A DNA stretch of 64,000 nt from Romanomermis culicivorax (GCA_963922205.1 CAWUHX010000146.1:434001-498000); one strand, 5' to 3'. Counted from the stretch's first letter, positions 33,840 to 45,774 are shown. The notes: generated by a model from the sequence alone, not told the origin. Made by a program: numbers and translations.

Positions 33840-35250
33840 GTTATTAGAATTGACAAACTCACACATTAATTTGAGACCAACAAAGTGTCATTTGTCAACC
33901 GTGCTGACCGGTGCTTAAAAACCCCTGGGTTATACTGTTGAAAAACTGATGTCTGTCAAGTATATACAATTTCGTTACCATGGACGTGACATTTCTGTGA
34001 AACTTCATGCAAACTGAGATGAATAAAGATCCGATTATGACCGGATCTTAATCTCTGACAGCAGCTGATCCGGATCGGATTCAGATCCAAAAAGATTTAC
34101 TTCAGCGGACCGGGATCGGATCCGGACCTAAAAAAATGGTTTAGCAGATCCAGACTAAAAGATTCAGGCGGATATCCGCGGATCCGGATACCCGGCCCAT
34201 CCCTACGGAATAATATTTAAAAACAAGGTACATAATATATACAGATAATACGATTCCACCAAGCGGCGATATTTTTTGAAATTCGAAGCTGAAAACACCT
34301 CTAAATTACACTTATTCGTAAGTTTTTACAAGATAATTTGGCTTTTCTAGGAGTCAATCAAAATTTTCGGGGCCCATGACTCTTAATTAGACTAAGGGAA
34401 TCATGCCATATAGTCCCGTTAGATTTTGGATTTTCATACATTAAAAATGAATGACAACAATAACGTAACGCGTAATGGAGAAGGTCTGGTTTTTGTGAGT
34501 GGAATCATCAATTGCCCAAACTTTTAGGGCAGGAGGTCGTTTGAGGAATGAAATACATATTTTCACGGTTGTTGTTCAAAAAATCATAAAAATGTGTTTG
34601 TATGGGGCGATGCAACGAAAAATTGACAATGTTGACAATTTTTTGTTCAAAAATGATTATTTTGACCAAAAGATTGACATCCTTCATCTTTGTTCCCCCC
34701 ATAAGGATGGGATCCTACTGCTAGCCCATTTCAGCCATAAATTGGTAAATCTTGGAGAACTATTTGGGCCGACAATTTCTTCTTCTGAGTTCCTAATGTC
34801 ACTTTCTCCAATTGCACGTATGCCTGGGTGAGGAATTACCTCCGAATAACATGTATTCATGCCTTGGCATTTTCCGTTCTATACTTACATATAGTAAATC
34901 CAGGATTTGCTGGTGCTTTCGAGCCGAAAGTATATCAAATATATTTGGAAATTTTTGTATGTAACACACTCTGTACAGTACTGAACATGTACAGCATAGA
35001 ATTTTTTGGGGCGCAGAAGTTTTTTTCCAAAAGTACTCAGGACTCAGTCAAAATTGATCTGTATGCTTTAAAATGTTGAATGTTGCTGTTTCTCAGTGTG
35101 CTGTTCCAGTTAAAAAAATTTAACTTCTTTCTCGATAATTTTCTATATTTTTACACGAAATTTTTAAGTCTTTATTCAGTGCTCTTCTTTTTCGAATATC
35201 ACTGAACTATTTATTTGAAGCAAACTTCACGTCTACATTTCATGGGGTCC
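33840..35250. other. Gene-free; a hAT-like end and MITE remnants
   Basis: 34020-34200 is full of GATCCGGAT palindromes and ends GCCCATCCCTA, the usual right end of a hAT element starting TAGGGATGGGC; its left end is not evident. 34560-34800 shows TTGTTCAAAAAT and CTAGCCCATTTCAGCCATA, as in the CATACATGTAA elements at 43765-44240. Confidence 0.45.
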
Positions 35251-35258
35251 CGCTGCGG

Positions 35259-35298
35259 GTCAGTCAGGGTTCTGCTGCGGATCAGCACCCTGACTGAC
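35259..35298. repeat. 40-bp imperfect palindrome upstream of the CDCA3-like gene
   Basis: Arms GTCAGTCAGGGT and ACCCTGACTGAC pair perfectly, and a few more bases inside pair with mismatches (TCTGCTG-CG-GATCAGC). It ends 93 bp before the start codon. It could be a hairpin in the 5' UTR/promoter or a tiny foldback element. Confidence 0.7.
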
Positions 35299-35391
35299 CC
35301 CTCAAGAACATGAATGAATACACTCTAAAGGATTCAAAGAACGTTCGTTTTCTAGGCCATTCATATTTCTATAAAGATATATTCTATCACA

Positions 35392-35793
35392 ATGGGTTCC
35401 TGGTTCTCCGGAGAATGGCAAAAATTGGACGAAATAAACAGCTCTGTCGCCAAACAGAAGGAACAAGGGCAATCGTCTTCATCGTCGATCAAAACTGTTA
35501 CAAAACAAAATGCAATTGAAAAATTAAAAATCGAAACGCCTATTATCGATCGAACGCGCGTTTTGGATGACGATCCGCGTTCACCGACGTTCGGCATTAA
35601 TCGTACGCCGATCGAAATCGAGAAAACGCCCAGGCCTACGAAATCCTTATTATATAGCAACGTCGTTGCTGCGACGACCGGCGATTTGGGCTGCGGTAAA
35701 AAGTCGCAAAAGAATTCGGACGATTTGCAAAAAATAGTTTTAAAAAGGAACAGAAATTCGGATTTAGATGAAGAAGATCAGAAGGAAATTTGA
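35392..35793 (+). CDS. CDCA3 (Tome-1)-like protein, single exon
   Basis: A 133-residue protein from ATG 35392 to TGA 35793, uninterrupted. The core motif DDPRSPTFGINRTPIEIE (residues ~60-77) matches the DPRSPxxGIxRTPI motif that occurs twice in vertebrate CDCA3, a mitotic-entry factor that acts with SCF and is turned over by APC/C. CDCA3 also begins M-G-S-x-x-S. Here MGSWFS fits the N-myristoylation pattern G2/S6. The vertebrate protein is about twice as long. I see only one full DPRSP motif and no KEN box; the C-terminus is acidic/basic and ends EEDQKEI. Family membership rests mainly on the one motif plus the N-terminus. The upstream palindrome at 35259-35298 lies in the expected promoter/5' UTR. 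Confidence 0.72.
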   Translation: MGSWFSGEWQKLDEINSSVAKQKEQGQSSSSSIKTVTKQNAIEKLKIETPIIDRTRVLDDDPRSPTFGINRTPIEIEKTPRPTKSLLYSNVVAATTGDLGCGKKSQKNSDDLQKIVLKRNRNSDLDEEDQKEI

Positions 35794-36443
35794 AATATTT
35801 GCGTGCAATTTTAAACTAAACTTATTGTATAAATGCCTAATGTCGAATTTGGATCAAAATTATAAGAATTCTTGACTTTCAAGCTCAACATCCTGGGTAT
35901 AAAGACGTTTAATTTTTTGCTTCGATAAAAAAGTTTTTTCTTTGAGCCAGTTCTTTTACTTGGATCTAGTTTTGGTTTTTAGAGTTTTCAATGTTGTTTT
36001 TCTTCGTATTAAATTTTTTGTATTAACGTCTTTGTTTTTTTGCAGCAGTGCATGTCAGTGTGATATTCTTTGATATTACCTTTCCTCGAATTGGAATTGT
36101 TTTTTTATTTCAGAGTTTAAAAGCTAACTTCAACGTCCCTGATGGTATGATGAGTTACAGATTTTCCTTCTCTGCGACACGAAATTTGTTAGTTTTTCAG
36201 CTTTATGAGTATGCATGAATCAGTGTATTGAAAAATATAATTATTCAATCATGTAACTTTAGGCCAATACAGGGGAGTTGACTTTTTGTTTAATGCTTCT
36301 ACGAAACGTCGGCGCAAAGTTTCTTGAATTCAACAGCAAGAACAAAATTCAAGTGCCAAAAGTCGAAAACTGGAGAAACAATCAATTGGATGATGAAAAA
36401 TAGGGAAACAGGCATGAAAAGTATCGATTGAATATTTAAAATT

Positions 36444-38907
36444 TTAATCGTTAACACTCATCTGGTTTTCATTTACAGACTTATCGTTATCGTCGTCGAA
36501 CAAATAATTCCGCACCATCTGAGAAAATTCTTCGTAATCGATTTGGCCGTTACCGGCGACGTCAACTTCGCGGAAAATTTCGTCGATTTTATCTTCGGTG
36601 AAGCCCCCAATTTCGCGGAAAACCGTTTTGAATTCGACTTCGGATATTATACCGTTTCGATCTTGGTCAAACACGGCGAAGCAACTACGGATGACTTCTT
36701 CATCTGTTTCCTTTTTGGCTGTCATGCGTTTTAAAACGGTGCAAAATTCATCGAAATCAATTTCACCGTTACCATCGACGTCTATTTCTTTGATTAGAGT
36801 CTGGAAAAGAAAGTAATTTGTACTTTTATATGGTCTGATCAAGTGCAAAATTGTATTTGACAGAAAAAAAATTTTTACCAAACGCTGTCCATTCTACTTT
36901 TTAGTCACTCGCATTGAGCTTCTAATCTTCCTTTCCCATTTGTAGTGTTTTTGCGTTTTAAACGGCTGTAAAATCGTTTAGTAGCTGAAATCCGAAACTA
37001 TAAATTTTTAAAAATCTTTGGTTTTAGACGTATAAAATCCGCACATCTGAGTTGAATGAAATTTATTGGAAATTTACGATAATTGCAGTTGATTATCGAT
37101 TGGGAAAGACGGTCAAGCTGATGTGAGAATTTTCGAACATTGAATACCAACATTTGAATAAGGCGTTTAACAACATCGACAACGAAATAGGTGATAGAGA
37201 TTTTCATCAGATTCTACTTGAAATACGCAGAAAACGTTTTCAAAAGATCTTAATTTCCTTCTTTTTATTCGACTCCGTTTGATTAATTCTTTCAGAAATC
37301 AATATTTCAATTTGAATTTGTATAAGTTCTTGTTGATTCGAATCATGATTTTTCTTTTAGTATCGTGATCGTGCACTCGATCAGTCATTCTCGAGTGACA
37401 CTCAGGTGTCAAACACAATCAAAATCAAAAGTGAATAAGCAATCCATTGTCGTGGAGAAGTTTAGTATTTTTCTACAGTTTAGCCCGCAGCCAAGATTTT
37501 TTCATTGAGGTATGGAAATTTTTGGAGGCCGTTTTTTCAGTCAATACTTTGAGTTGATGACATCTGAGGACAGTTTCGGATGTATCTGCTTGAGCACTAC
37601 CAAGAGGATCAATTAACTAAAAAAAATAGCGACAAAAATTTCCACTTGAAATGTTAATTTTTCTAGAGCAAAAAAAATTCTCTTGGATTTTTCATTTTCG
37701 TGGTTTAGACAGAAATTCAGCTTTTTCAAATTAACTGGTACGATTCTGAAAAGTTGAAAAAATCATGCTTTTTTGCTATCTTTGCATTTTATCATGACCT
37801 ACTCTTGCGTTTCTATTTCACTGGTTTCTGATTGGTTGGTTATCTGTGGTTTTGGTGACGATGTTGGCGCAGTTGATGGCCAATTCATGGATTTTGAATT
37901 AGTTGAATCAAAATCATTTTGGAACCCCAATTCCTGTCTTTTTGCTGTTTCAAAATGCCGCAAATCTTTTCATAACAAATTTTATTGAAACGAAAAATAC
38001 GAATATTGAAAAATTCATAAAATTATAAGTTGAATCATCTAGAGTCATACATGTGACGGAGACCCGAGGTAAAATTCGATTTTTTCACCGGAACAGTCCG
38101 AAAAACCGTTTAAAAAATAGTTATTTTCGTCCAAAAAACCGTAGAAAACGTATTCATGGCGCGAAGCGCCTAGAAAATTGACGTTTTTCACCATTTTTTG
38201 TTCGAAAATCGACATTTTCCATCAAAAAATTGACATTTTTCAGTATTTTTACGGCTAAATTATGGGGGTTCCCTATGATTACCATATGGCTAGCCGTAGG
38301 ATTGGAAAATTCTGAGAGGGGCTCGCCCAATGGCTAGCCATATGACCGAAAATTTCTGGGAGGGTGTGTTCCTATAGCACTTCCCCCCCCCCCCCCAATT
38401 GCATGTATGTCTAGAGTATACCAAAAACATTTTCATTAGTGATTACTATGACTGGTACATTAATGCAAGCCCAACACATAACACAATTATGCATTACCTT
38501 GAAAAAAGTTTGTGAGATTTCGGGGAGGCATACCTCCTGGCTATGGGCTAGTCTAAAGTTTACAGTTTTTCACTCCGTGGAAATCGCGTGCCAATCAAAC
38601 TTAGGTACTTTTTGGGTTTTCGCTGCGTCTATAATTTCAATGTAAATCGACTATAGCAGAAGATATTTTTCATACGTAAACTAGTTTTTTGTGGGCTAAG
38701 CTTTCCAAAAATACTCGCACTTATTTACATAACCTGCAGCTCCTGAGGCGTCGGATTCATCCCCATCGACCGCATAGCTTCTCCCAATTCGTCCGTGCCG
38801 ATAGCTCCCGAACCATCCGTATCGAATAAGGCGAAGACTTGTTTATATTCCTCTAATTCCTCGGTTGTATATTTTGGCTTTGGTTCGTCCGATTCCTCGT
38901 CATTCAT
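36444..38907 (-). CDS. Calmodulin-like protein, four EF-hands, two exons
   Basis: Complement of join(36444..36800, 38734..38907); about 176 residues with the ATG at 38907. Exon 1 encodes an acidic lead (MNDEESDEPKPKYTTEEL), then EYKQVFALFDTDGSGAIGTD and MRSMGMNPTPQELQ. Exon 2 starts TLIKEIDVDGNGEIDFDEF; the phase-0 junction (CAG|GTTATG, TTCCAG|ACTCTA) falls exactly where calmodulin reads ELQDMINEVDADG. EF loops: DTDGSGAIGTDE, DVDGNGEIDFDE, DQDRNGIISEVE and DVAGNGQIDYEE. The fourth has Ala at position 3 in place of Asp/Asn. Compared with calmodulin (149 aa) it has extensions at both ends; the C-terminal tail is acidic. The frame is open further upstream (to ~38973, RELSFFRRYNAKFARK), so a further 5' exon or longer N-terminus is possible. 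Troponin C is a less likely alternative. The intron contains a 364-bp MITE. Confidence 0.88.
38046..38409. mobile_element. hAT-like MITE (CATACATGT family) in the calmodulin-like intron
   Basis: TIRs CATACATGTGACGG and CATACATGCAATTGG. Perfect 8-bp duplication TCTAGAGT (38038-38045, 38410-38417). Interior hairpin GGCGCGAAGCGCC at 38158-38170. Related copies at 43483, 43765, 49695 and 51330. Confidence 0.9.
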
Positions 38908-38973
38908 TTTTCGAGCAAATTTGGCATTATATCTTCGGAAAAAACTTAATTCTCGACTCTGTTTTCGATTCAA

Positions 38974-39461
38974 ATATCATGCCTCTACTTTACCTGTATG
39001 GTTTCCATGACAACCACAGCAGAAAGAATAATGGCGACGGTCATAAAATCGATTTTACCCAAGTTCTTACATTCTACAGTAACTAACTTTATTTTCTGTA
39101 TTTTTGTCGTCTTCTAGTTTTTGTTGCCCGGTCGAAATTTTGTCTCTTCAAAGCAAAAAGGCAGAGTATTACGTTTACAATACCCATTTTCACCAAAAAG
39201 TGAAGTGTTTATCAATGTGAACGCTCTTTTTGGTCAATTCCACTAATAGAAAAGCTTTTTGTACAAAAAAAATCCTCAGCAAAACTTGTTTTTTTGTTGC
39301 TAGACCTAATAACCTACTCAGATTTCAGTATCGTCTACACTTTTGTGTATGTTTCTAAAATTGCACGCTGCGGCCAAATACGGACTAATGACAAAGTCGA
39401 TTTTTGGATTAACAAAGAGAAACGAGTGAAGTTAATGTCGATCGTATCTATATATATCATA
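38974..39461. other. No further gene recognised
   Basis: AT-rich sequence between the calmodulin-like gene and the inverted 3.3-kb repeat. It may hold the promoter or a 5' UTR exon of the calmodulin-like gene; no motif decides this. Confidence 0.4.
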
Positions 39462-39869
39462 GGTGGCGCGATAGCGTCAACCAATAATATTTGGCCCCCA
39501 AATTTCATGTCCCCCCACCCTAGAACCAAAACGGTAAGAGCTTTTTCATAATTTCGGACATGGGGCAAACTCTGGGGTGCCTTTTGTCATTTCGCTTCTA
39601 TCTGCAAGTGGTGCTCGGCGGGGCCCCAAAAACATGCAAAAAACGCACTTTTTAAGGGTCCCACCACGCCCCACAATGGGTGTGGCGTATCCAAGCTCCA
39701 TACTTCGGCCTAAGCATCTTGGGGTTGCAATCTCTAATGCGATTTTTCCTTTTTGTTAAAATAAATAATTTTTTGCAGCATAATGCACTACGGTGCCAGA
39801 ATTTTTTGCAGTTTCAATTGAATCGGTAGCCTTATTGGGATTTTCGGTGCGTAAAGGTTTTTGATCATG

Positions 39870-40490
39870 GGGAACTCAATGGACGCGGTTACTTTACACA
39901 AAAATTTATCCTGAGTGTAAACGAACGTATTTACGCGAATTTTTAGCGGAAGCGTTTTCGACCGCGGGGAATACAATGAATGTGGTCACTTTACGCAAAA
40001 AAAAATTATCGCGGGTGTAAACAAGCGTATTTCCGCAATGTTTTGGTGAAAGGGGGCTTCAATCACCAGGAATTCAATGGACGCGGTAACTTTACGCAAA
40101 AATCATATTGCATGTAAAACAAAGGTATTTCCACGGTCTTTTTGAGCAGGGGGTTTTCGACCAGTGGGAATTCCATGGATGCGGTCACTTTACACAAAAA
40201 GTAATCCCGCGTGTAAACAAGCGTGTTTTCGTGATTTTCTGGTGGAAGGGGTTTTCGAGCGCGATGAATTTAATGAATGCGATCACTTAACACAAAATTA
40301 TATTGAGTGTAATCAAATATATTTCTGCGATTTTTGGGGAAAGAGGTTTCTGACCATGGGGAATTATATGAACGCAGTCACTTCACACAAAAAATTGTTT
40401 TGTGTGTAAATTAAGGTGTTTTTTCGGTGAGGGATTCTCGATCAAGAGCGATTCAATGGAAATGGTCACTTAAACACTCCGTTTGCAACG
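39870..40490 (-). repeat. 97-bp minisatellite, about six units
   Basis: GTGTAAAC phrases at about 39917, 40015, 40112, 40211, 40305 and 40402 are 94-99 bp apart. Reverse complement of the array at 1600-2800. Confidence 0.85.
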
Positions 40491-40623
40491 TGTTTTAAGT
40501 TCTATGCAGTTTACACATCTTTTACTTTTACCGAAGAAAGTGAGAATTCGTGGCATTAACATTGTTTTTTATTGTTTCTTTGATGTGAAGATGACCAAAT
40601 TTAAAAATTCAATGTGCGTCTAC

Positions 40624-41202
40624 TAGGGATGCAACGGGTCCAAGTTTTTAATGATAACGGGTCCGAGTCCGGGTCTGTAATTTTTCAAATACCGGGTTCG
40701 GGTAGTTTATTCAAAAAATATCGGGTTTCGGTCCGGGTCCGGGTCCAATCTCTAAAAATCGATGATATATACACATGTTAACATGCACATCGATGACATG
40801 CACATGTTTACACTAGCTACATATAAGAATAATTATATTATACATAATACAATAAAAGGAACAAAAATTTCCCGTAAATTGCACGAGTGACTTGTATTCT
40901 TTCAACGATCAATATAATAATACAACAATAATGTTATTTTTAAAGTATAATTTGATTTTGTCAAAGTTGTAAATGCAAGCTGAACGTTGAATAAATTTTT
41001 GATGAAGTTATTTTAATTATTTTTAGAAACAAGAAAGCTTGAATCATGAGTATATTATCATCAGTGGTTGATTGATAAAAATTGCATTATCCGATACCCG
41101 TTATAATTTCCTCAGAATTATAACGGGTCCGGGTCCGGGTAGCGAAAAATACCGGGTAATAACGGATAACGGGTCCGGGTCCGGGTACCCATTGCATCCC
41201 TA
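40624..41202. mobile_element. hAT-like element, 579 bp, GGGTCC-rich ends
   Basis: TIR TAGGGATGCAACGGGT / TAGGGATGCAATGGGT. Perfect 8-bp duplication GCGTCTAC (40616-40623, 41203-41210). The homologous site in copy A (about 1497-1504, GAAGCGCA on the + strand) is empty. Ends consist of repeated CGGGTCCGGGTC. Confidence 0.92.
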
Positions 41203-42654
41203 GCGTCTACAAAAGTTTTCATGCAAGGCTGAGGCCCACTAAAAAGAGGTGAACTAGTTGGGGCAGAAAAAAGAATATACTTGCTTGGAAAGTCGCCAAG
41301 CTAGAAAAAAAGTGGACTAGATTTTTCAGAACTTGGGTTATAGTTGGGAAAAATTCACTTCGTTATGTTGGATTTTCATTCTTTCTCAAAAAAATTTTCG
41401 ATGTCTATGAAAATGTATATTCCGCAGCTGAGTGCATCAACACACTTTCCAACCAAACATGTGCATTTCCGAAATTTTGGAGAGGTGCAGGGGTGGACCT
41501 CGATTTTTTGGCGTTTTTTGAAACAAAAAAATTAAAAAAAGTTGACACAAAAAAAATTTTCATAATAAATTTTCCAGTTTCAAACCCCTTGGAGTAGTTT
41601 GCACCCCCCTCTATGTCCTCCATCACACATGTGTGCTCCTAATTGCCTTGGACTTTTTTCGCTAAATTTAGAGCCAATAAAACAGGAATCAACTCTGGTA
41701 AAGTGACACATGAAACCCCACTCAGTTTCTTAAGAAAAAAAAACTACAGCACTAGCTTTCTTAGAACTGAATCGATTGTGCAGGATATATTTAATTCAGT
41801 TATTTTGTATACCATAAGTTATCACAAGAGTTTGTTGAAACTATTCAACAAAATAGCATCATTCACAGTTTTGGGATTGAAACTGAAATTTGCAGAAAGA
41901 GCGCATTTTGCGGGATTGCAGACGGAAGTGCGAGTATAGTGGGGGGCGAGTATAGTGGGGGAGAACCGGGTAGGGGATTTGGTGCACACCCCTAATATAG
42001 GCACGGCTGAATCAGGAGCATTTTTTATGGTTTACCCTGCTCTCCCATTTGCAGATCGGTGCCTAATGACTGTAACCAAGGCCCAGTTGCACTAAAAGAG
42101 TCTGAGCTCGAGCTCAAGGTAATCTCGAACAAAAACGCGACTCGGTTTGATCTCAAGTTCGGTATAATTTTAATGTCATGAGGATTATAACGAGCTCAAT
42201 GTCGAGACTATCCTCAGCTCGAGCTGTCAGGTTGCACTAACATTTTCGCATAATTCTCTCATCTCGAAAGCAAATAAATATAAAAACGTCCGCAATTCCC
42301 AAACTCGACCTTAGACCTCAGTATTAGTTAATCCTGAAGTGAGAATTCTTTGTGCACTGGAAGAAAATAATTTGGACATTGTGATTAGCTCAAACTCAGC
42401 ATCATCAATTTAATCCCGATGTTATGATTATCCTCATGTTGGGTTACTGCAACCAACCTCAGGTTTCTTTACAGTTCTGAAAATGCCTGTAATATGCGTC
42501 CCTCACTATTTTTCAGCTGGTGTGGGAGGCAGGAGTTTTGAATCGGTCGGGAGGTAGGATGCTATTGGTTTACCATTTCATCACATTTGAAGTTATGTGC
42601 AGGTAATTTTCATATAGAAAAATTTTACTGTAGTTGATGCCAGGAGAAGGACAA

Positions 42655-42850
42655 AATGCATGATGCTGCAGAATATACTTTTTGACAGACATAGAAAATT
42701 TTTTTTTGAGAAAGAATGAAAATCCAATATAACGAAAGTGAATTTTTTCCAACTTTAACCCAAGTTCTCAAAAATCTAGTCCACTTTTTTTCTAGCTTGG
42801 CCATTATCCAAGCCCTATCGGGGCATTTTCTAATAACTAGTGTATATATG
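42655..42850 (+). repeat. Fragment of the 3.3-kb repeat, direct orientation
   Basis: GCAGAATATACTTTTTGACA, GAGAAAGAATGAAAATCCAA and TCTAGCTTGGCCATTATCCA match 1247-1440 in the same orientation. It directly follows copy B in the opposite direction, so the two make a local inverted repeat. Confidence 0.8.
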
Positions 42851-43482
42851 GTTCGTAATAATGTTTCAATGATTCCCAATCAGCAAAAGCGCAATGAACA
42901 ATAAAGTTGCACGAGAAAACTTTTTTCCTTAGTTTCAGAGTTAAAAACTTCAGGAGGGACTTGAAAATTATTTTGGTTTCGGAAAGTAGATTTTCCATGA
43001 AAGAAACGTGCTTTGGCGACCTTCTCTTAAATTTAATGATATTCGAAAAATCATAACTCAGTAGACCTGGACAGTTTTCTGATGTCCTCAATTAGTTAGA
43101 AATACCATCAACCAGCTGGAAATCCAAAAATCAACTACTAGAAATCAATTATTTTTCATGAATTCGACTAAACAGTAAAAACCATATTAATTTCTGATTG
43201 AAAACAGGCAGCCAAAATTCAAAAATCAAAAAGCCAACCGAAAATGTAGATTCCTCAACCGGCAGGAATTTCTGACATTGCCCATCGCTATAGCTTGGAG
43301 TATGCATGATAGATTTGAAAATTTTGGAATTTTCTGAGAGTGATCATTTTCAAAATTTTTTAATTTTGCCTATTGACATACATTTTGGAAAAAAATAAAA
43401 TTTTCATCGCTAGACCTTGCAAACTAGAAACAGACACATTTCTTAAACTCGGTTATTCTATTCAATGCGTTTTTTATTGTCG
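42851..43482. other. No gene recognised
   Basis: AT-rich spacer. CAGGAATTTCTGACA and similar phrases are weakly like 21540-21560, but not enough to assign. Confidence 0.4.
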
Positions 43483-43764
43483 CATATATGTAACCGAGCT
43501 CCGAGGTCTGATAGTATAAAGCTTTCCTTTTATAGATATTGCCCAAAATTTTAGGGAGATTAATGAAAGACTAAAAACTTCGATTTTTTTGCTCCATTAA
43601 ACGGTTGAAAAAATTGTAATTTCGTTCAAAAAACCATGAATATTATATTTGTGACGCGAAGCGTCGAAGAAAATGATATTTTTGACCGTTTTATATTCAA
43701 GAATGACCATTTTCTTCGAAAAAGTGAATTTTTTCAGTTTTTTCCGAATTAATGGGGTTCCTAT

Positions 43765-44175
43765 CATACATGTAACGGAGCCCCTAGGTCTGGGGTAGCG
43801 TCCGTTGACTCTTTGAGGGCCTGGGGTCACTGATCGCTCAACATTTTAGGGGCGGTGTCTATTTGGGAAAAAATCGACTTTTGCTAAAAAGGTCCAAAAA
43901 AGCTTTAAAAAATAGCAATTTTGTCTAGAAAACCGTAGAAAATGTATTCGTGGCGCGAATCGCTGGGAAAATTAACATTTCTGACCAGTTTTTCAAAAAT
44001 TCGCACTTTTCGTCAGAAAATTGACATATTTTTCTGACCAAAAGTGTGGGGTCCCTACGGCTATCGTATTGCTAGCAATAGGATTGGCTAATCCTGTACG
44101 GGGAATCGCCCAATGTCTAGCCGTAAGGCTCGACGACTTCTGAGGGGCGTTCCTTTCCCCCCAATTACATGTATG
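43765..44175. mobile_element. CATACATGTAA-family MITE inserted in a family member
   Basis: Ends CATACATGTAACGGAGCC and reverse complement CATACATGTAATTGG. Flanks GTTCCTAT/GTTCTTAG (two differences). Carries a degenerate hairpin GGCGCGAATCGCTGG near 43951. Confidence 0.75.
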
Positions 44176-44264
44176 GTTCTTAGGTCTAGCCCATTTCAGC
44201 CATACGGTTGATAGATTTTGGAGGGCCATCATTAAACGAGGATTCTTATGACACTTCCCCCCAA

Positions 44265-45107
44265 GAGTGCTTCACACCGGGTACTCGGGTATTTCGGGTA
44301 CCCAGGTAGACCCGTGTACCCGGGTAAATTTTCTGAATGAAACCCGGGTGCTACCCGGGTACCCTGGTCTCAACAAGATATTGTATAAACGGAATATTTA
44401 TATACTATTACCTGTATTTATGTGCAGTTACAGTGAATGAACGTATTTACCTTAATTAATTCAGTGCGTGTACCTACTCAACGTGTTAACAACGCCGCTT
44501 ATGGCTCTCAAAAAGTCACTGTGGCGTATTTTTAGCAACTAAAAACTATGTGTTTTAACAATGAAGCACGAAACGGAAATATAAAAAAGTCTTCGAGAAA
44601 TTATGCCTGTGTCAAATATTGGTATTCGATGCAGTATAAGAAAACAATAAAAGTTGGAGAGATGCATTATGTATAAGATTGAAGAGGCATAAAAACCGAT
44701 GATGATGAACCGGTGTAGAGATGGTTAAACCCAGGCCTAGTGGGATATATCGACGGTTAAACACAGACCTAGTGGAATATCTGGCTTCATCAAATAGTTG
44801 TGACGCGTGACGAGGGCACTACAATTTGCTTAAAAGTGTAAAAAATTTTGAAATATTCATTTTCTCCAAACGAAAAGAAAATTTTTTTTTGAAAAAAAAA
44901 CTTTTGTTTGAAGAAAATGTGTTATTGGTTTTTCCTAATTTTTGCTTCTTTGCACTTTGCAAGGGTCATGCCTCAAAATTTATGAGTTTTCTGAAAATTT
45001 TCATGGGGTGTGGTCATTCACTGACTTTTTTAATACTTGCATATAGTACCCGGGTACCCTAAAGACCGGGTACCCGGGTCCTAAAATTTTGAAAGTGTGA
45101 AGCACTA
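44265..45107. mobile_element. hAT-like element, 843 bp, ACCCGGGTA-rich ends
   Basis: TIR AGTGCTTCACAC at both ends. Perfect 8-bp duplication CCCCCCAA (44257-44264, 45108-45115) within a C-run, so the exact limit is uncertain by a base. Many ACCCGGGTACC palindromes near the ends. No transposase. Confidence 0.85.
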
Positions 45108-45126
45108 CCCCCCAATTACATGTATG

Positions 45127-45774
45127 TATTGTAGTTTACCAAGAGCAGAAGTTCCACTGCGTATATGAAATCCTAGAAGAAAAGACTGATTCTGGTTGCC
45201 ATATAGTGAACGCTGCTTGGTCGGAGCCCTTTTGATGAAACATTACCCGTTAGAAGACATGTTGACAACATAATTGTTATTAGTATCCTGAAGATCCTTT
45301 TTATTAGATTTTTTGAACCAAACATATACGCCATTACTCTGCATTGAAAGAATTCTGCGACAAACAAGTGGTGGCAATGGAATTAGTTTGATAGATCAGT
45401 CCGACATCTTTACATCTTTGTAACAGAGGAGAGTAAATGCTCCTCGAGGATGCTCTCCGCTTTCGTCAAATTGAACAGCCAACAGAGGAGAAAAATTATT
45501 CGTTCGTTTCTGGAATTTTTTTTCACGTGGCTGTTGCTGCTACCGCATTTCAGCAGTATATCTGAACCTTTCCAGTCATATTTAGAGTGAAAATTTCATC
45601 GCATTTGACACAGGAACTATGGAAAGGCATTGTTCGTGCATATGCCGAGAAATTTCAGCTGTTGAACGCATGCTTTTAGCTCCCGCAACCAAGAAAGATT
45701 GTCATTTTGTGGGAAAGTCAAAAATTTTGACGAAAATTGGGTTTTTTTGATAAATTTTTGAAAATATTTAAAAC
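45127..45774. other. No gene recognised
   Basis: Contains a CTCCTCGAGGATGC phrase (45440) that recurs inverted/palindromic at 46862. Open frames are short and unlike any family I know. Confidence 0.4.

Larger units (their letters stand above)
39462..42590 (-). repeat. 3.3-kb dispersed repeat, copy B, inverted relative to 1-3280
   Basis: Reads the reverse complement of copy A from GGTGGCGC at 39462 to the GGTTTACCATTTC end near 42570. It has about half as many 97-bp units and a hAT-like insertion at 40624-41202 that copy A lacks. Without that insertion it is about 2.5 kb. Confidence 0.85.
43483..45126. mobile_element. CATACATGTAA-family MITE holding two further elements
   Basis: Ends CATATATGTAACCGAGC and reverse complement CATACATGTAATTGG. 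Duplication TATTGTCG/TATTGTAG (one mismatch). Inside are another copy of the same family (43765-44175) and a different hAT-like element (44265-45107). Hairpin GACGCGAAGCGTC at 43653-43665 has the outer pair changed on both sides. Confidence 0.8.

Noticed and set aside
34499-34831. 110-codon frame on the + strand
   Set aside because: Overlaps MITE-related sequence (CTAGCCCATTTCAGCCATA) and shows no motif or splice support.
45173-45367. Possible transposase fragment on the - strand
   Set aside because: I could not match any catalytic motif; too short to support.
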